Notes under the pieces: model-generated
Seen by the model: the letters and a program-made list of their open reading frames with translations, nothing else
What the model was told of the DNA's origin: nothing
Databases searched by the model: none
Part shown: positions 22,136 through 33,716 of the stretch, one piece after another
How positions within the stretch are numbered: position 1 is the stretch's first letter
How the letters are laid out: each line of letters begins with the position of its first letter
Assembly (NCBI GenBank): GCA_020064725.1
Contig: JAGTWJ010000017.1
Span: forward strand, 2,046,001 to 2,110,000
DNA from: Drechslerella dactyloides
Lineage: Eukaryota; Ascomycota; Orbiliomycetes; Orbiliales; Orbiliaceae
DNA: 64,000 bases
Direction: 5' to 3'
Position numbers and translations under genes: made by a program

Positions 22136-25100
22136 ATGGACTTCACGACCAAATCGACAATGAGCAAGTCGATAGACGAGGGCTCCGCCACCCAGGTGGA
22201 GTCTGGCCTCGAGTCTTTCGACGGCAGTCGCAACCAGAGCAGAAACGAGGACAACAATGCTCAATTTGGGCCGGGCGATGAAGAGCGCGTTATAGAGCTT
22301 GCCCGAAGACTCAGCAGGACCACCTCCCATGCAGGTGGCCACCACTTGACCAAACAGGAGACCCGTTACAGCACCTTCGAAGGCGAAAACCCGTTTGTGG
22401 GTTCCGATCATCCCCAGCTCCAGCCCGGGCATGAGAGGTTCAACCCCAAAGCATGGCTAAAGTCAATCGTCAACATTACGGCCAGAGACCCAGAAAGATA
22501 TCCGTCGCTGAGGCTCGGTGTCTCGTTCAAAAATTTGAGCGCACACGGCTACGGTAGTGCTACTGATTACCAGAAGAATGTCGGCAACATTGGCTATAGC
22601 TACCTCGAACGATTTCTCACGTTCGGAAAGAAGCGAAAGATTCAGATTCTGAGAGATTTTGAAGGCGTTATCAAGAGCTCGGAGATGTGTGTCGTTCTTG
22701 GGAGACCTGGAAGGTAAGATATTCCCTCCTTGTAGCAACTCAAATCGCATAATTGCAAGATTCTGACACTCGACATCACGGTGCAGCGGTTGTTCCACCT
22801 TTCTGAAAACAATTGCCGGTGATACATACGGCTTTTACCTGTCCGACGACACTGTTCTCAACTACCAGGGAATTCCGATGAACAAGATGCACAAGGCATT
22901 CAGAGGGGAGGTCATCTACCAAGCCGAGACCGATGGTATGTTGTCAAAGCAATTCGCGTCTCCAGTCTGTCGTCATAGCAAAAAAACTAACGGTCTGGTT
23001 TAGTTCATTTCCCACAGCTTACCGTCGGTCAGACCCTGAAATTTGCCGCTCTTGCTCGCACGCCTAGAAATCGGTTTGGTGATATCAGCCGTGACCAGTT
23101 CGCCGAGCACATGAAGGATGTCGTGATGGCTGCCTTTGGCCTTTCACACACAGTGGATACCAATGTCGGTAACGACTTTATCCGTGGCGTCAGCGGTGGT
23201 GAACGGAAGCGTGTTTCTATCGCTGAAGTCGCTGTCAGCGGCGCTCCGATTCAATGTTGGGACAACTCCACCAGAGGTCTGGACTCAGCCAATGCTTTGG
23301 AGTTCATCCGAACGCTCCGTCTGAGCGCCGAACTCACTGGTAGCACTGCCTTCGTTGCAATCTACCAGGCTTCACAGAGTGCCTACGACCAATTTCACAA
23401 GGTGATTGTCTTGTACGAGGGTCGCCAGATCTATTTTGGGCCTACAGGTGAAGCCAGACAGTTCTTTGAGGACATGGGTTTCGAATGCGAGGAGCGTGCA
23501 ACTACTGCTGACTTTTTGACGTCGTTGACCAACCCGGCCGAGCGTCGCATCAAGGCTGGTTTCGAAGACAGGGTTCCTCGGACCCCCGATGAATTTGCCC
23601 AGCGATGGAAGGAAAGTGAGCCGCGGAAGAGACTCATGGACGAGATCGCTGCCTTTGAGGCCGATAATCCTCTCGGGAAAGACAATGTCGAGAAGTTCAA
23701 GCAGGTCAGGCAGACTGTCCAGGCCAAGAACATGTCTTCAACCAGCCCTTACACCATCAGCTATCCTATGCAAGTTCGTCTTTGCATGGGCCGCGGCTTC
23801 CAGAGACTGCGAGGCGACCTGTCCCTTGCCTTCACTAGTATTTTCGGCAACGGTATCATGGCATTGATCGTGTCGTCGGTCTACTATAATCTACAGCCTA
23901 ACACCGGTTCCTTCTACTCTCGCGGCTCGCTCCTCTTCTTTGCTGTTTTGCTCAATGGGTTCGCGAGTGCTTTGGAGATCCTGACCCTTTATGCCCAACG
24001 TCCTATTATCGAAAAGCACGACAAGTATGCGTTGTACCGCCCTAGCGCCGAAGCTGTTTCGTCCATGATTGTCGACTTGCCTCAAAAGATCCTATCAACT
24101 ATCGTCTTCAACTTGATCCTCTACTTTATGACGCATCTCAGGAGAGAGCCAGGCGCATTCTTCATCTTCTTGCTATTCTCGTTCTCTACTACCATGGCAA
24201 TGTCTATGATCTTCAGAACCATTGCCTCCGTCAGTCGGACGTTGCATCAAGCTCTGACCCCCGCAGCTATCTTTATCCTTGGTTTGGTCATGTACACTGG
24301 CTTCGCTATTCCGGTAGTGGAGATGCGCGGATGGGCTCGCTGGATTGGATATATCAACCCGGTATAAAAAAACACCTTGCTGATTTCGTTTCTTTGTAAA
24401 GAATGCGTTACTGACACCCTCCTTAGATTTCTTATTCTTTCGAGAGTCTGATGGTCAACGAATTCTCAGGCAGAGATTTTGTCTGTTCGAATTACGTTCC
24501 GAATGGACCCGGCTATGAAAATATTAGCGGTGACTCTCGTGTTTGCTCTGCTACCTCGGCGGTCGCTGGCCAAGAGGTGGTAAGTGGCGACCAGTATATC
24601 AACATATCCTTCCAGTATTTCAGGTCCCATATGTGGCGCAACCTTGGTATCGTCTGGTAAGTTAAAGTCTTGTCCGTAATAATATATTCCGACAGACAGC
24701 TGAGATATCGCATACAAATAGGGCTTATGTCATTGTCTTCTGTGCTGTTTACTTGATCGCTACGGATAGAATTACCGCTGCAAAGTCTAAAGGCGAGGTT
24801 CTGGTTTTCAAACAAGGGAAGGAGCCCGCCAAAGCCAAGAAGGGCGGAGACGATATCGAAGATGCCGCTCCTCAAGAGGCTGCGAGAGAGCAGGAGCTTG
24901 GTGCCGTTATGACTCGCGAGATTTCCGTCGCCGCTATCCAGAAACAGACCTCGATTTTCCACTGGAAGAATGTTGTATATGACATTCCCGTTAAAGGTGG
25001 TGAAAGGAGATTGCTTGACCATATTTGTGGATGGGTTAAACCTGGTACTCTCACTGCCCTTATGGGTGTTTCCGGCGCTGGTAAAACGACACTTTTGGAT

Positions 25101-27164
25101 GTTCTGGCTTCTCGCAAGACCACCGGTGTTATCACCGGTGACATGTTTGTCAACGGCCAAAAGCGCGACGGCTCCTTCCAACGGAAAACTGGTTATGTGC
25201 AGCAACAGGATCTTCATTTGGAAACGTCCACTGTCAGAGAAGCTTTGGAGTTTTCTGCTTTGCTTCGCCAACCTCAGGAACTTAGCAAGGAAGAGAAGCT
25301 GGCGTACGTCGAAGAGGTCATTCAGATTTTGGAGATGGAAGAGTTCATCGACGCTGTCGTTGGTGTTCCTGGCGAAGGTCTTAACGTTGAACAGCGCAAG
25401 CGACTGACAATTGGCGTTGAGTTGGCTGCAAGACCCGAACTGCTTCTCTTCTTGGACGAACCTACTAGCGGTCTTGACTCTCAAACTGCCTGGTCCATCT
25501 GTACTCTGCTCAGGAAACTCGCTCGTAACGGACAAGCTATTCTGTGCACCATTCATCAACCGTCCGCTATCCTCTTCCAGGAATTCGACAGATTACTGTT
25601 CTTGGCTGCTGGAGGTCGGCAAATCTACTTTGGTGAAATTGGCGACAATTCTGAGACTCTGATTTCCTACTTTGAGCGCAATGGTGGTTTCCCATGTCCG
25701 GCCGACGCCAACCCAGCGGAATGGATGTTGGAGGTCATCGGCGCAGCGCCCGGCAGCCACTCTGAAATTGACTGGCCTAGAGTTTGGCGTGAGTCGCCTG
25801 AAAACGCCGAAGTCCTCGACGAACTGGATCGCATGGAAAAGGAACTCCCCCATCAGATTGTCGAAGGCCCCATGTCCAACCTGCCAAGCAGCAAGAACGA
25901 CTTCGCTGTCCCTTTCAGCACTCAGATCTATTATGTGTTCATTCGAGTCTGGCAACAGTATTGGAGAACGCCATCGTATATCTACGCCAAGTTGATTCTG
26001 TGTGTTTTGTCCGCGTTATTTGTCGGGTTCAGTTTCTACAATGCCGGTACCAGTCTGGCGGGACTGCAAGGGCAGATGTTTTCAATGTAAGATGGCTCCC
26101 CCTTTCATATTACTCACTTCGGTCACACCGACTAACTGACTTGCTCGACGAACGATAGCTTCTTGATCCTCACGACTTTCGGCCAATTGGTTCAGCAGCT
26201 CATGCCCCACTTTGTGTTGCAGCGATCCTTGTATGAGGCTCGTGAGCGTCCTTCGCGTACATACAAGTGGACGGCATTCATGGTGTCCAATCTGTTGGTT
26301 GAGCTCCCGTGGCAGACTCTTGCTGCTGTGCTTGTCTTCTTCTCCTTCTACTTCCCGACCGGGATGTACAAGAACGCGCTCGTCACGCACACGGAGGTTG
26401 AGAGAGGAGGTCTCTTCTTCCTTTATTGTCTTTCGTTCTACCTTTTTACTTCGACTTTCGGTACCATGGTTATCGCGGGTGTTGAGCTTGCCGGTTAGTA
26501 ACACCGTCTTGGTGTCCGGTTTCAGAGTTGGATTTGCTAACGCGTTAAATCACGATTAGAAACTGGTGGCAACCTTGCCAACTTTATGTTCTCCATTTGC
26601 CTTATTTTCTGCGGTATCCTTGTCCCGCCTGGCGGTCTCCCAGCAATCTGGCGATATACTCGTGAGTAGATCTTGTATGACTCCCAGTCAACTCTACTTT
26701 GCTAACCAGACTTCCTATCCGCAGTTAACTACATATCTCCGTTCACTTACATGGTCGGCGGTATTCTGGCAACCGGGCTTGCAAACACCGATGTCGTTTG
26801 CAACCCTCGCGAGATAGTCCGCGTCCGAGCGCCCAGCGGTATGGACTGCGGGGAATATCTCACGCCGTACAGCCGTGTTGCCGGAATCGGTATCGTCAAC
26901 CCAAACTCCACAGACATGTGCGAGATTTGCTCGTCGGCCAGCACCAATGCTTTCCTGTCAGCCCTTGGTGTGGACTACTCACAGAGATGGAGAAACTGGG
27001 TCATCTTCTCGGCCTATATCATCTTCAATCTCTTCGCGGCTGTCGCAATGTACTATCTGGTCCGTGTGCCCAAGGACAAGGACCTGCAGATCGCGAAGAC
27101 GGTGGACAAGAACAAGAAGGTGCAGCAAGTCGGTGTCAATATCGAGCCTGATGAGAAGCCGTGA
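22136..27164 (+). CDS. PDR-type ABC-G multidrug transporter
   Basis: Eight exons (22136-22713, 22787-22935, 23004-24361, 24427-24656, 24722-26086, 26159-26493, 26560-26661, 26725-27164) encode about 1518 residues, the usual length for full-size fungal PDR pumps (Pdr5/Cdr1 type). Order is NBD1, membrane domain 1, NBD2, membrane domain 2. NBD1 has the family's degenerate Walker A, GRPGSGCSTFLKT (Cys for Lys), the signature VSGGERKRVS and Walker B IQCWDNSTRGLDSA. NBD2 has a canonical Walker A, GVSGAGKTTLLD, a degenerate signature NVEQRKRLTIG, and LLFLDEPTSGLDSQTAW. Each NBD is followed by about six hydrophobic helices. An extracellular loop before the last helix holds paired cysteines (DMCEICSSAS). 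It should export hydrophobic drugs or metabolites across the plasma membrane using ATP. No biosynthetic cluster surrounds it, so the substrate is open. Confidence 0.95.
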
Positions 27165-28608
27165 GATGATTAGGCTAGGTAGCGATATGTTTTTGATTCG
27201 TTTCCGCGCGTCTGGAGAAAGGGGTTTTGGGTGGTTAGTTGCTCTCCGCTCGTTTCGTTAACTGGTTTCTGAAAATTGGGCCACTCCTCTCATCCTGTTA
27301 GATAGCCATCTTTTTTTTGAAGTCTTTGAGGCAGAATTTTATTTTTACCTTCTGTACCTCCTTTTAATGTGTTAATAAATGAAGACCGGGCTACACAGCC
27401 TGCTCGCGCTATTCCTTCACGAGAGCAATTTGATTTTTCATCTAGGAAATCATTATGTGTGTGTTGCAATGTCGTCGCTGGTACCATGGTTCCACCAGCA
27501 AAAATTCGCTTTGGGAAAGCGCCGGATCAGGTAAAACGGGTGACAAGGCCGGATCAATCAGAAACACCATCGTGGCCAATGCAATGCAGTCAATGCATGC
27601 ATGCAGCTCCAGCTTCCACGCCACGGTCAGCAGCTTCCAATCGCGAGTACATCTTAGCGTCTGTCGAGATCGTTTTCGATCCAGCTCTCGTCCGTCTAGG
27701 CCCTCCTTTGCTGACTCCTTCCCTCGATAAGAAGTGCACATCTATCGGGTATTCTGATTTAGCCCCAATGACAAACACTGCGCCAGATGGTCACCTGCAC
27801 CCTGTCCAGCTTGGGTGGAGCGACGAGCGACGAGAAAAACGCCTGCTGGTGAGTCCCGCAGCGCCATGCGTGCAGCCCGCAGGGAGTCATCCATCGTCTC
27901 ATCTGCAGCAGCCATGTCCAGGCATGTGCGCTGCAGGCAGCATTCCACAGACCTTGCATGGGGCCACAAGGATAGCTTGTTGGGAGCTAGCTGACTGGCT
28001 CGCTACAGCTGTGTGATGCAGTCATCGATCGCACCAACAATTAATGCACAATGGTCACTGATCGCGGTAGCGAAAGAACAAGTAACCTGAGCTCGGACGC
28101 CAGTTGGCAAAGAAGGAAAGAAAGAAAAGCTTTTGCGCCGAAAGGATCGCAACGTGATGCGCGTCGACGTTCCGCCGCTGTGGGAAAAGTCACGACTTGC
28201 GGATATCGGGCGGGGCCCCGGAGGCTAGTGTATGCCGTGAAAAGGCAGAGCAAGCGAGAGCTGATACGCAGGACGCAGCGTAAATGTGGATCCCTCCTTG
28301 GGGCGCTGTTCTTTTGGACCCGTGCGCGCCGATAGATGGCGGCGGTGATGGATGATGGCCTTCCAAGAACAGACCCCCTTCACGGGAAGCTTAAAAGCTG
28401 ACGCCTGCCCACCCACTTTCGTCGACGAAGGCCTGGTTTGGTTTGATCTCTTGCCTCAACTCGCCACACGGGAGACCTGCGGTTTTAGATCCTTCTACTT
28501 TGGTGTCGATTTTGCCTCTGGAAGTACGAATCTTCGGTCTCTTCCTTTTTGTAGTATATTCGGGGGCTTACTACGACCTTACTCTACTTAAAACACGACG
28601 ACGCGGGG
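27165..28608. other. 1.44-kb intergenic region
   Basis: Contains the ABC transporter 3' flank, including AATAAA at 27374-27379 about 210 bp after the stop, and the promoter of the zinc-finger gene. The 215-codon plus frame at 27369-28016 has random composition and is not called. Confidence 0.5.
27374..27379 (+). terminator. Candidate polyadenylation signal of the ABC transporter
   Basis: AATAAA lies about 210 bp downstream of the stop codon, after a T-rich stretch. Fungal signals are degenerate, so this is suggestive only. Confidence 0.3.
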
Positions 28609-30126
28609 ATGGCACTCTCACGCTGGAAGCCACACGCAACTTTTAGCCTCAGCGCCCATGGCTCGGTTCAGCGGGAAACCTATTGCAACGAGTGCATGCG
28701 ACATTTCGTTTCCACCGACGCTCTCGAGGAACATTTCCTAGATTCGAAGTTCCATTTCTATTGCAAACTATGCCTCCGACACTTTCGCGACGGCAAGTCC
28801 CTAGAAAATCACCATAAGACCAGCCGCAACCACCACCACTGTATGAAATGCAACATTGCCGTGGGTTCGCAGGCTCAGCTCACCGAGCACTTCCTGGAGA
28901 AGCATGCCTACTGTGTCCTGTGTCGGAAGCTTTTCGACAACGATGATAAGCTCCATGACCACCTTGCTGGCAGCCACCACGTCTGCTGGGACTGTAACGT
29001 CTTCTATACCACCGAGAAAGAGCTGAAAGACCACTATGCTCGACTTAAGAAACATCCCTACTGCTCGGTTTGTCGGGAGGGCTACGCCGACGAAGAGTCC
29101 TATACGAGACATTTAACCGTCAGCAAGAACCATTATTACTGCGTTCAGTGCAAGCGCGACCACAACAGCGCCGAGCACCTCCTGCTGGTGAGTTTTTCCG
29201 TTACTCCTGCCCTACTTATCAGTCCATGGCAAGAGATCATACTAAACAGTTGGCGAATGTAGCACTTTGATTCCCGTGAGCACAAGAGCCACAAACTCAT
29301 CAAGTGTCCATACTGCACACGCACATTCGATGCGCACAGCTCGCTCGTCATCCACTTTGAGATCGGCACTTGTGTCGGTAAGAATAAGAAGAAGGAAGAG
29401 AAGGACTTCAAGGCTCTCCTTCCCAACAAAGACAACCTCGAGAAGCCTATGAAGCTTATCAACGACGTCGACCGGCCGGCCTACTATCTGCCCTACCACG
29501 GATACCCCAAAAATACGGTTGAGTATAGCAGGCATGCCTATGAACCCAGGAGCTCGGCTGAAGCCGTTGAGGTTGTCGAGCCCGTGTACAAATACGTCGA
29601 TAGCAACAGAGCCATGGAGTACATCGGAACCGAGCCCTATTCTCGCGGCCGCCGCTTGTCCTACCATCACTACGACTATGAGCGCGAGCGCGAACGCGAG
29701 CGCAACGAGAGCCGACCCAACCGCAGCCGCAGTCGCAGCCGCCACAGCAACTACTTTCGCGCACGCAGTCAAAGTCGGCACCGTCATCACATCTCCAGCG
29801 ATTCTGATGACTCTGAATGGGAAGATATTCTCAGACAGTCACGGCTCGCTACGGACCGGTCGTGGAACGGCTATAAATTCGAGTGTGCCGTCTGTTTCAA
29901 GCAATTCCACACCCTTGAGAGGCTAAACTGCCATCTCGCTAGAGACCACGATTCGGAGGTCTACCGCTGTTCCGGCAGGAACGGCTGCGGAAGGGTATTT
30001 CCAACCATCAGAGGCCTGATCAGGCACGTGGAAACAGATGACAGATGTGGTATGGGGAGATGGCGTTCATGGCGTTCAGCCAGTGTGGATGACCTGACAT
30101 CGAGGTTCAGATTGCTCGACTATTAG
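28609..30126 (+). CDS. Multi-C2H2 zinc-finger protein with RS-like region
   Basis: Two exons, 28609-29187 and 29263-30126, give 480 residues; the 75-bp intron is GTGAGT..ATGTAG with an ACTAAAC branch. Residues about 25-230 hold about eight closely spaced C2H2-type fingers (for example YCNECMRHFVSTDALEEHF, YCKLCLRHFRDGKSLENHH, YCVLCRKLFDNDDKLHDHL, IKCPYCTRTFDAHSSLVIHF), several with non-standard Cys-Cys and His-His spacing. After a Tyr/Pro-rich linker comes a charged RERERERNES segment and an SRSRSRHS RS-like stretch (about 345-390). Two more fingers follow near the end (FECAVCFKQFHTLERLNCHL; CSGRNGCGRVFPTIRGLIRH). Tandem fingers of this type bind DNA, RNA or proteins; the RS-like part leans toward RNA or nuclear-speckle contacts, which is inference. 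The ATG at 28609 is the first in frame. Confidence 0.85.
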
Positions 30127-31873
30127 GTTTTTTTTCTGATTCAATACGCATGTTGTTCATATGAAAACAAATTTGTGGAGATCACGCGGACATTTCCTGC
30201 GGCTCTCGCATTATCTAAAAATGGGTCCAAGGTACTTTTATGACAAGATCTAAGAAGAAAAAAGTGGGAGTATGCGACAACAAAAGGAAGAAAAAAACGA
30301 TATCACGACGATGTTTATGCTGATGATTATGAATACCCTTTCGAGTGCTATTTCCTTAATAAGTTCAAATGATGTCTTGCGCTCTCATGATGATCTATCA
30401 GTCCTGTATGTAATGAGATATGAGGTCGTTCTGGAGTTCCAACAATGTCTTACTTGTGTTCTTTATTTTCTTCCTTTTGACGTTCCACGATGTATCGCTG
30501 TCTGAGCCACACGAATATTGATTCATTCACCGTATTCTTTATTCCGAAACGCTACTTGCTTCTTGGAAGCTCTGGTGGTATCCACTCGAGTTCTGACTGA
30601 CCTTCCGTGCGTACTTCGGACAGATCTTAATGCTTTGTTCACATGCACACGCGGGAGGGACGCCGCCCCCTTCCCCACCTTGCAGCCGGCCCTTATTCCC
30701 CAGATCTTTCATTCGCTGCTCCACTCCTAGTTTTGACTTTGTGTGACGAATTTTCTTTTTTCCTTCCCTCTCGATTAACAACCTCGTGTTGTTTGGTTGT
30801 GTTGAATAGTCCCTCAAAAGCTCTTTCGTTCCTATGATGTCGAGTTATTTGCATGCCAAGAAAATATTCAAAATAAACTACTAAGTTCAACCAGCTTTCA
30901 TAAGACCGTGCGGTGGTCGTGTGTCCCTCTGGGCTGAGAGGATCACGTCGGCTGGTGGTGGTGGTGGGCCCATGCCAGTCCTTCGTATTTTTGCGCGGGT
31001 CTCGGGCACATGACCATACCACATAGATCGGACGACCGTACGACTCTATGACATATACTCGATTATCCACGCCTCCCTCGTGTCTACGGAACTCCTATTG
31101 CCTAAAAACTGGGCAAGATGAACGAAAGCAGTAGTTTATCTCTTCCAAGATATGATGTGGTAAATATGATATGGTATATAGTACACCGTGGATCCCCCAA
31201 ATACTTGATAATAACGCCAACCTATTAGAAGAAGAAGAAACCGGTCTCCCGCATAAACATTGCAAAACAAAAAAAGAAGAAAAGAAATAACACGCATTGC
31301 ACTCCATCGCCCCATTTCCCCCTCGTCCCATGATGTGTTTGTTTGTATGTGTATGAGTACATGCGTAAGTTAAGTATATATATAGAATGGTATATTGCAA
31401 ATTGATATGAGAAGAAATTGAACCCGTGATTTTGTCCGTCCGTTGTTTGTACGTCGGCGAAAGTAGCTTTGCAGCTTTGGGGTTTAGTCATGCCAAAATG
31501 CTTGATCGTGTCGGCCGTGAAAGAGTAAATGAAGATAAGAAACAATAAACAAGTTCAAGTGGGTATCAAACGAGCGAAGTGATCTGCTGGATCAAAATTG
31601 AAACGAAAGGTTGAAATGGACGAATTAAAAATGCGGTCTCGCTGGAAGCCTTTATTTGGCGTTCGGTGAAGCGAAGACGAAGGAATATTAAGTTTTAAAG
31701 GTATTAATACTGTCGTAATATTTGCTCAAGACCGCAGAAGTATTGATAGATGTTTGTGTAGTAGATTCGTCATTTCGTCGTAAATATCATAGTCGTCATT
31801 GTTGGATTTCATGAGTTTCGTGAGCTGGAATGCAATAGTTCATGTTGGTATTGTAGCAATAGCGTGTTGTCTT
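30127..31873. other. 1.75-kb spacer between convergent genes
   Basis: Lies between the 3' ends of the zinc-finger gene and the large methyltransferase-like gene. It has T-rich and A-rich runs and only short frames. Long 3' UTRs are likely; I see no gene. Confidence 0.5.
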
Positions 31874-33674
31874 TCAAGCAGAAGGCTTCTTCGCAAAGGA
31901 TATGAGCATCCGGAAATTCGTCTTCTTCTTCTCGCATTCCCGAAGGAGCGTCTTATCCTCCCAGAGGGTTTTCTGATAGTTGAGCTGTTCGCCCTGATTT
32001 TCCACACCGAGATTTTCGAAACATTTGTTGTACCACCAGCGTCCAACCTTAGATACGACCCGGTTGATACCTTCCGCACTACCCATGTCAACTTCGTCGG
32101 GCGAATTGCCTTCTTTTAATATTTGCTGCATGGATGCTTGCTCTTCCCTGGAACCGTCGACGTTGCCGACAGTGGGAAGCCCAACTCTGCATCGCGTGAT
32201 GTCTGTAAAGCCGCGCTTGGCGAGTAGTCTCAAAGCCTTTTCGGAGGCAGTTTTCTTGAACCAATCAGAGCCGTTGCCGGATTGGTGTTTCCTCAGATTG
32301 ACCTTGATCTCATCAACAGTACGTTTTGTCCTTGGGCCCATGTTGACCATGTCGATGTCAAGAACGCTGAGCTCGAGGTGACCACCAGGCTTCAAGACCC
32401 GCATGCACTGGGAAATAATGAAAGGCCAGAGTGCATCTGCTGCGCATGGCAGGAACCGGAAAGTGACGACAGTGAAGAAACCACTCGGGAAGGGAAATGG
32501 ACTAGCGAATGAGGCGTGATGAATTTGATGGTGGTTATTGAGGTTATCGTTGCCGCCGTTGCCAGATTGGCCTCCGGTTGGAGATGTGGGATACGATGCC
32601 TGGGATGGCGTAAGGTTGTAGACGGTCGCATTCGGGTAGTTGAGAGAACAGTAGAAGGACCAGTCATCATTACCGAGCCCGTCGATGACAAGAATTCGTT
32701 TTCCTGAACCTGGACCAGCAGCCTTAATCTCCTCGTGGGCGGAAGACACGAGCACTCGACCAAAAGATAACCATCTGCTTGTCATTAAGGCCCATAGACG
32801 AACTTTCATTTCTCCTTCCAAGGCATCCTCAGTGCCAGGCATAGCCGAAATAATGCTATCCCGGAAGGAATCTGAATCATCGGAAGAGTCGTCCTCAAAA
32901 TCTGTGACGGAAGACATTGGTGAGAGAAGACCCATTTTCCTGGCTTGTGAGCTAGTGTGATGCGATTTGTCAAGCGGGTCAACAACACTCATGACACCAC
33001 GATCAACTTCGGCATAGGCTGCGATGAAGTCGGCAAATGCGATTGTCTTTTGGTTGCCTGAGGACCGTTGGCTGTATGTTGACGAGGACCGCTGCGAGTT
33101 GAGCTCCTTCAAGCTCCCGGCGAAAAGGGAGCTTCGAGCAGTCGGGAGAGTTGGCGAAAAGAAAGGGCGCGCGGCAACAGGACGTCCCTGTGACATCTTT
33201 CCCTGGTCAAGCACCAATTTCTTCTTGTTTGAAGGCGGGAATTTGGTGACCACTCCGAATGTCGCAGCGGAGGGCAAGGTTGGGGAGTCCTTCAAGCGGC
33301 GGACAGGCTCGACTTCGTCTTGCACATCCGGCTTGAGCTTTGAGACTCCTGGGAATGGAGCACCGAGAGACGGGATCCTGCGTTGTGGCGTGGTTGCACT
33401 CATTTCATCCAGGTATTCGTCGTATTCTGCCCATTCATCGGTGTTGTTGGAAGCCCTCCGAGACGCACACGGCTGGATCTGGGCCCAGCCGCTCGTAACC
33501 AGCGGCGCAAGTTTAGCAAGGGAGATATTGCGAGTGTTAATGTAATCAACTCCTTCACCACCGTCATCTTCACCTTCCGAGCTGGGAGAGTCAGTCTGCT
33601 CAACGGGCGTAGCAACAGCAGCAGCGGGTGGGTGCGCAATTCGCCGAGGCGGATGGATTTTCAATGGTTGCTGT

Positions 33675-33716
<42 letters not shown>

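Noticed and set aside
27369..28016. 215-codon plus frame between the ABC transporter and zinc-finger genes
   Set aside because: Random composition with no conserved motif; it sits in 3' flank and promoter sequence.
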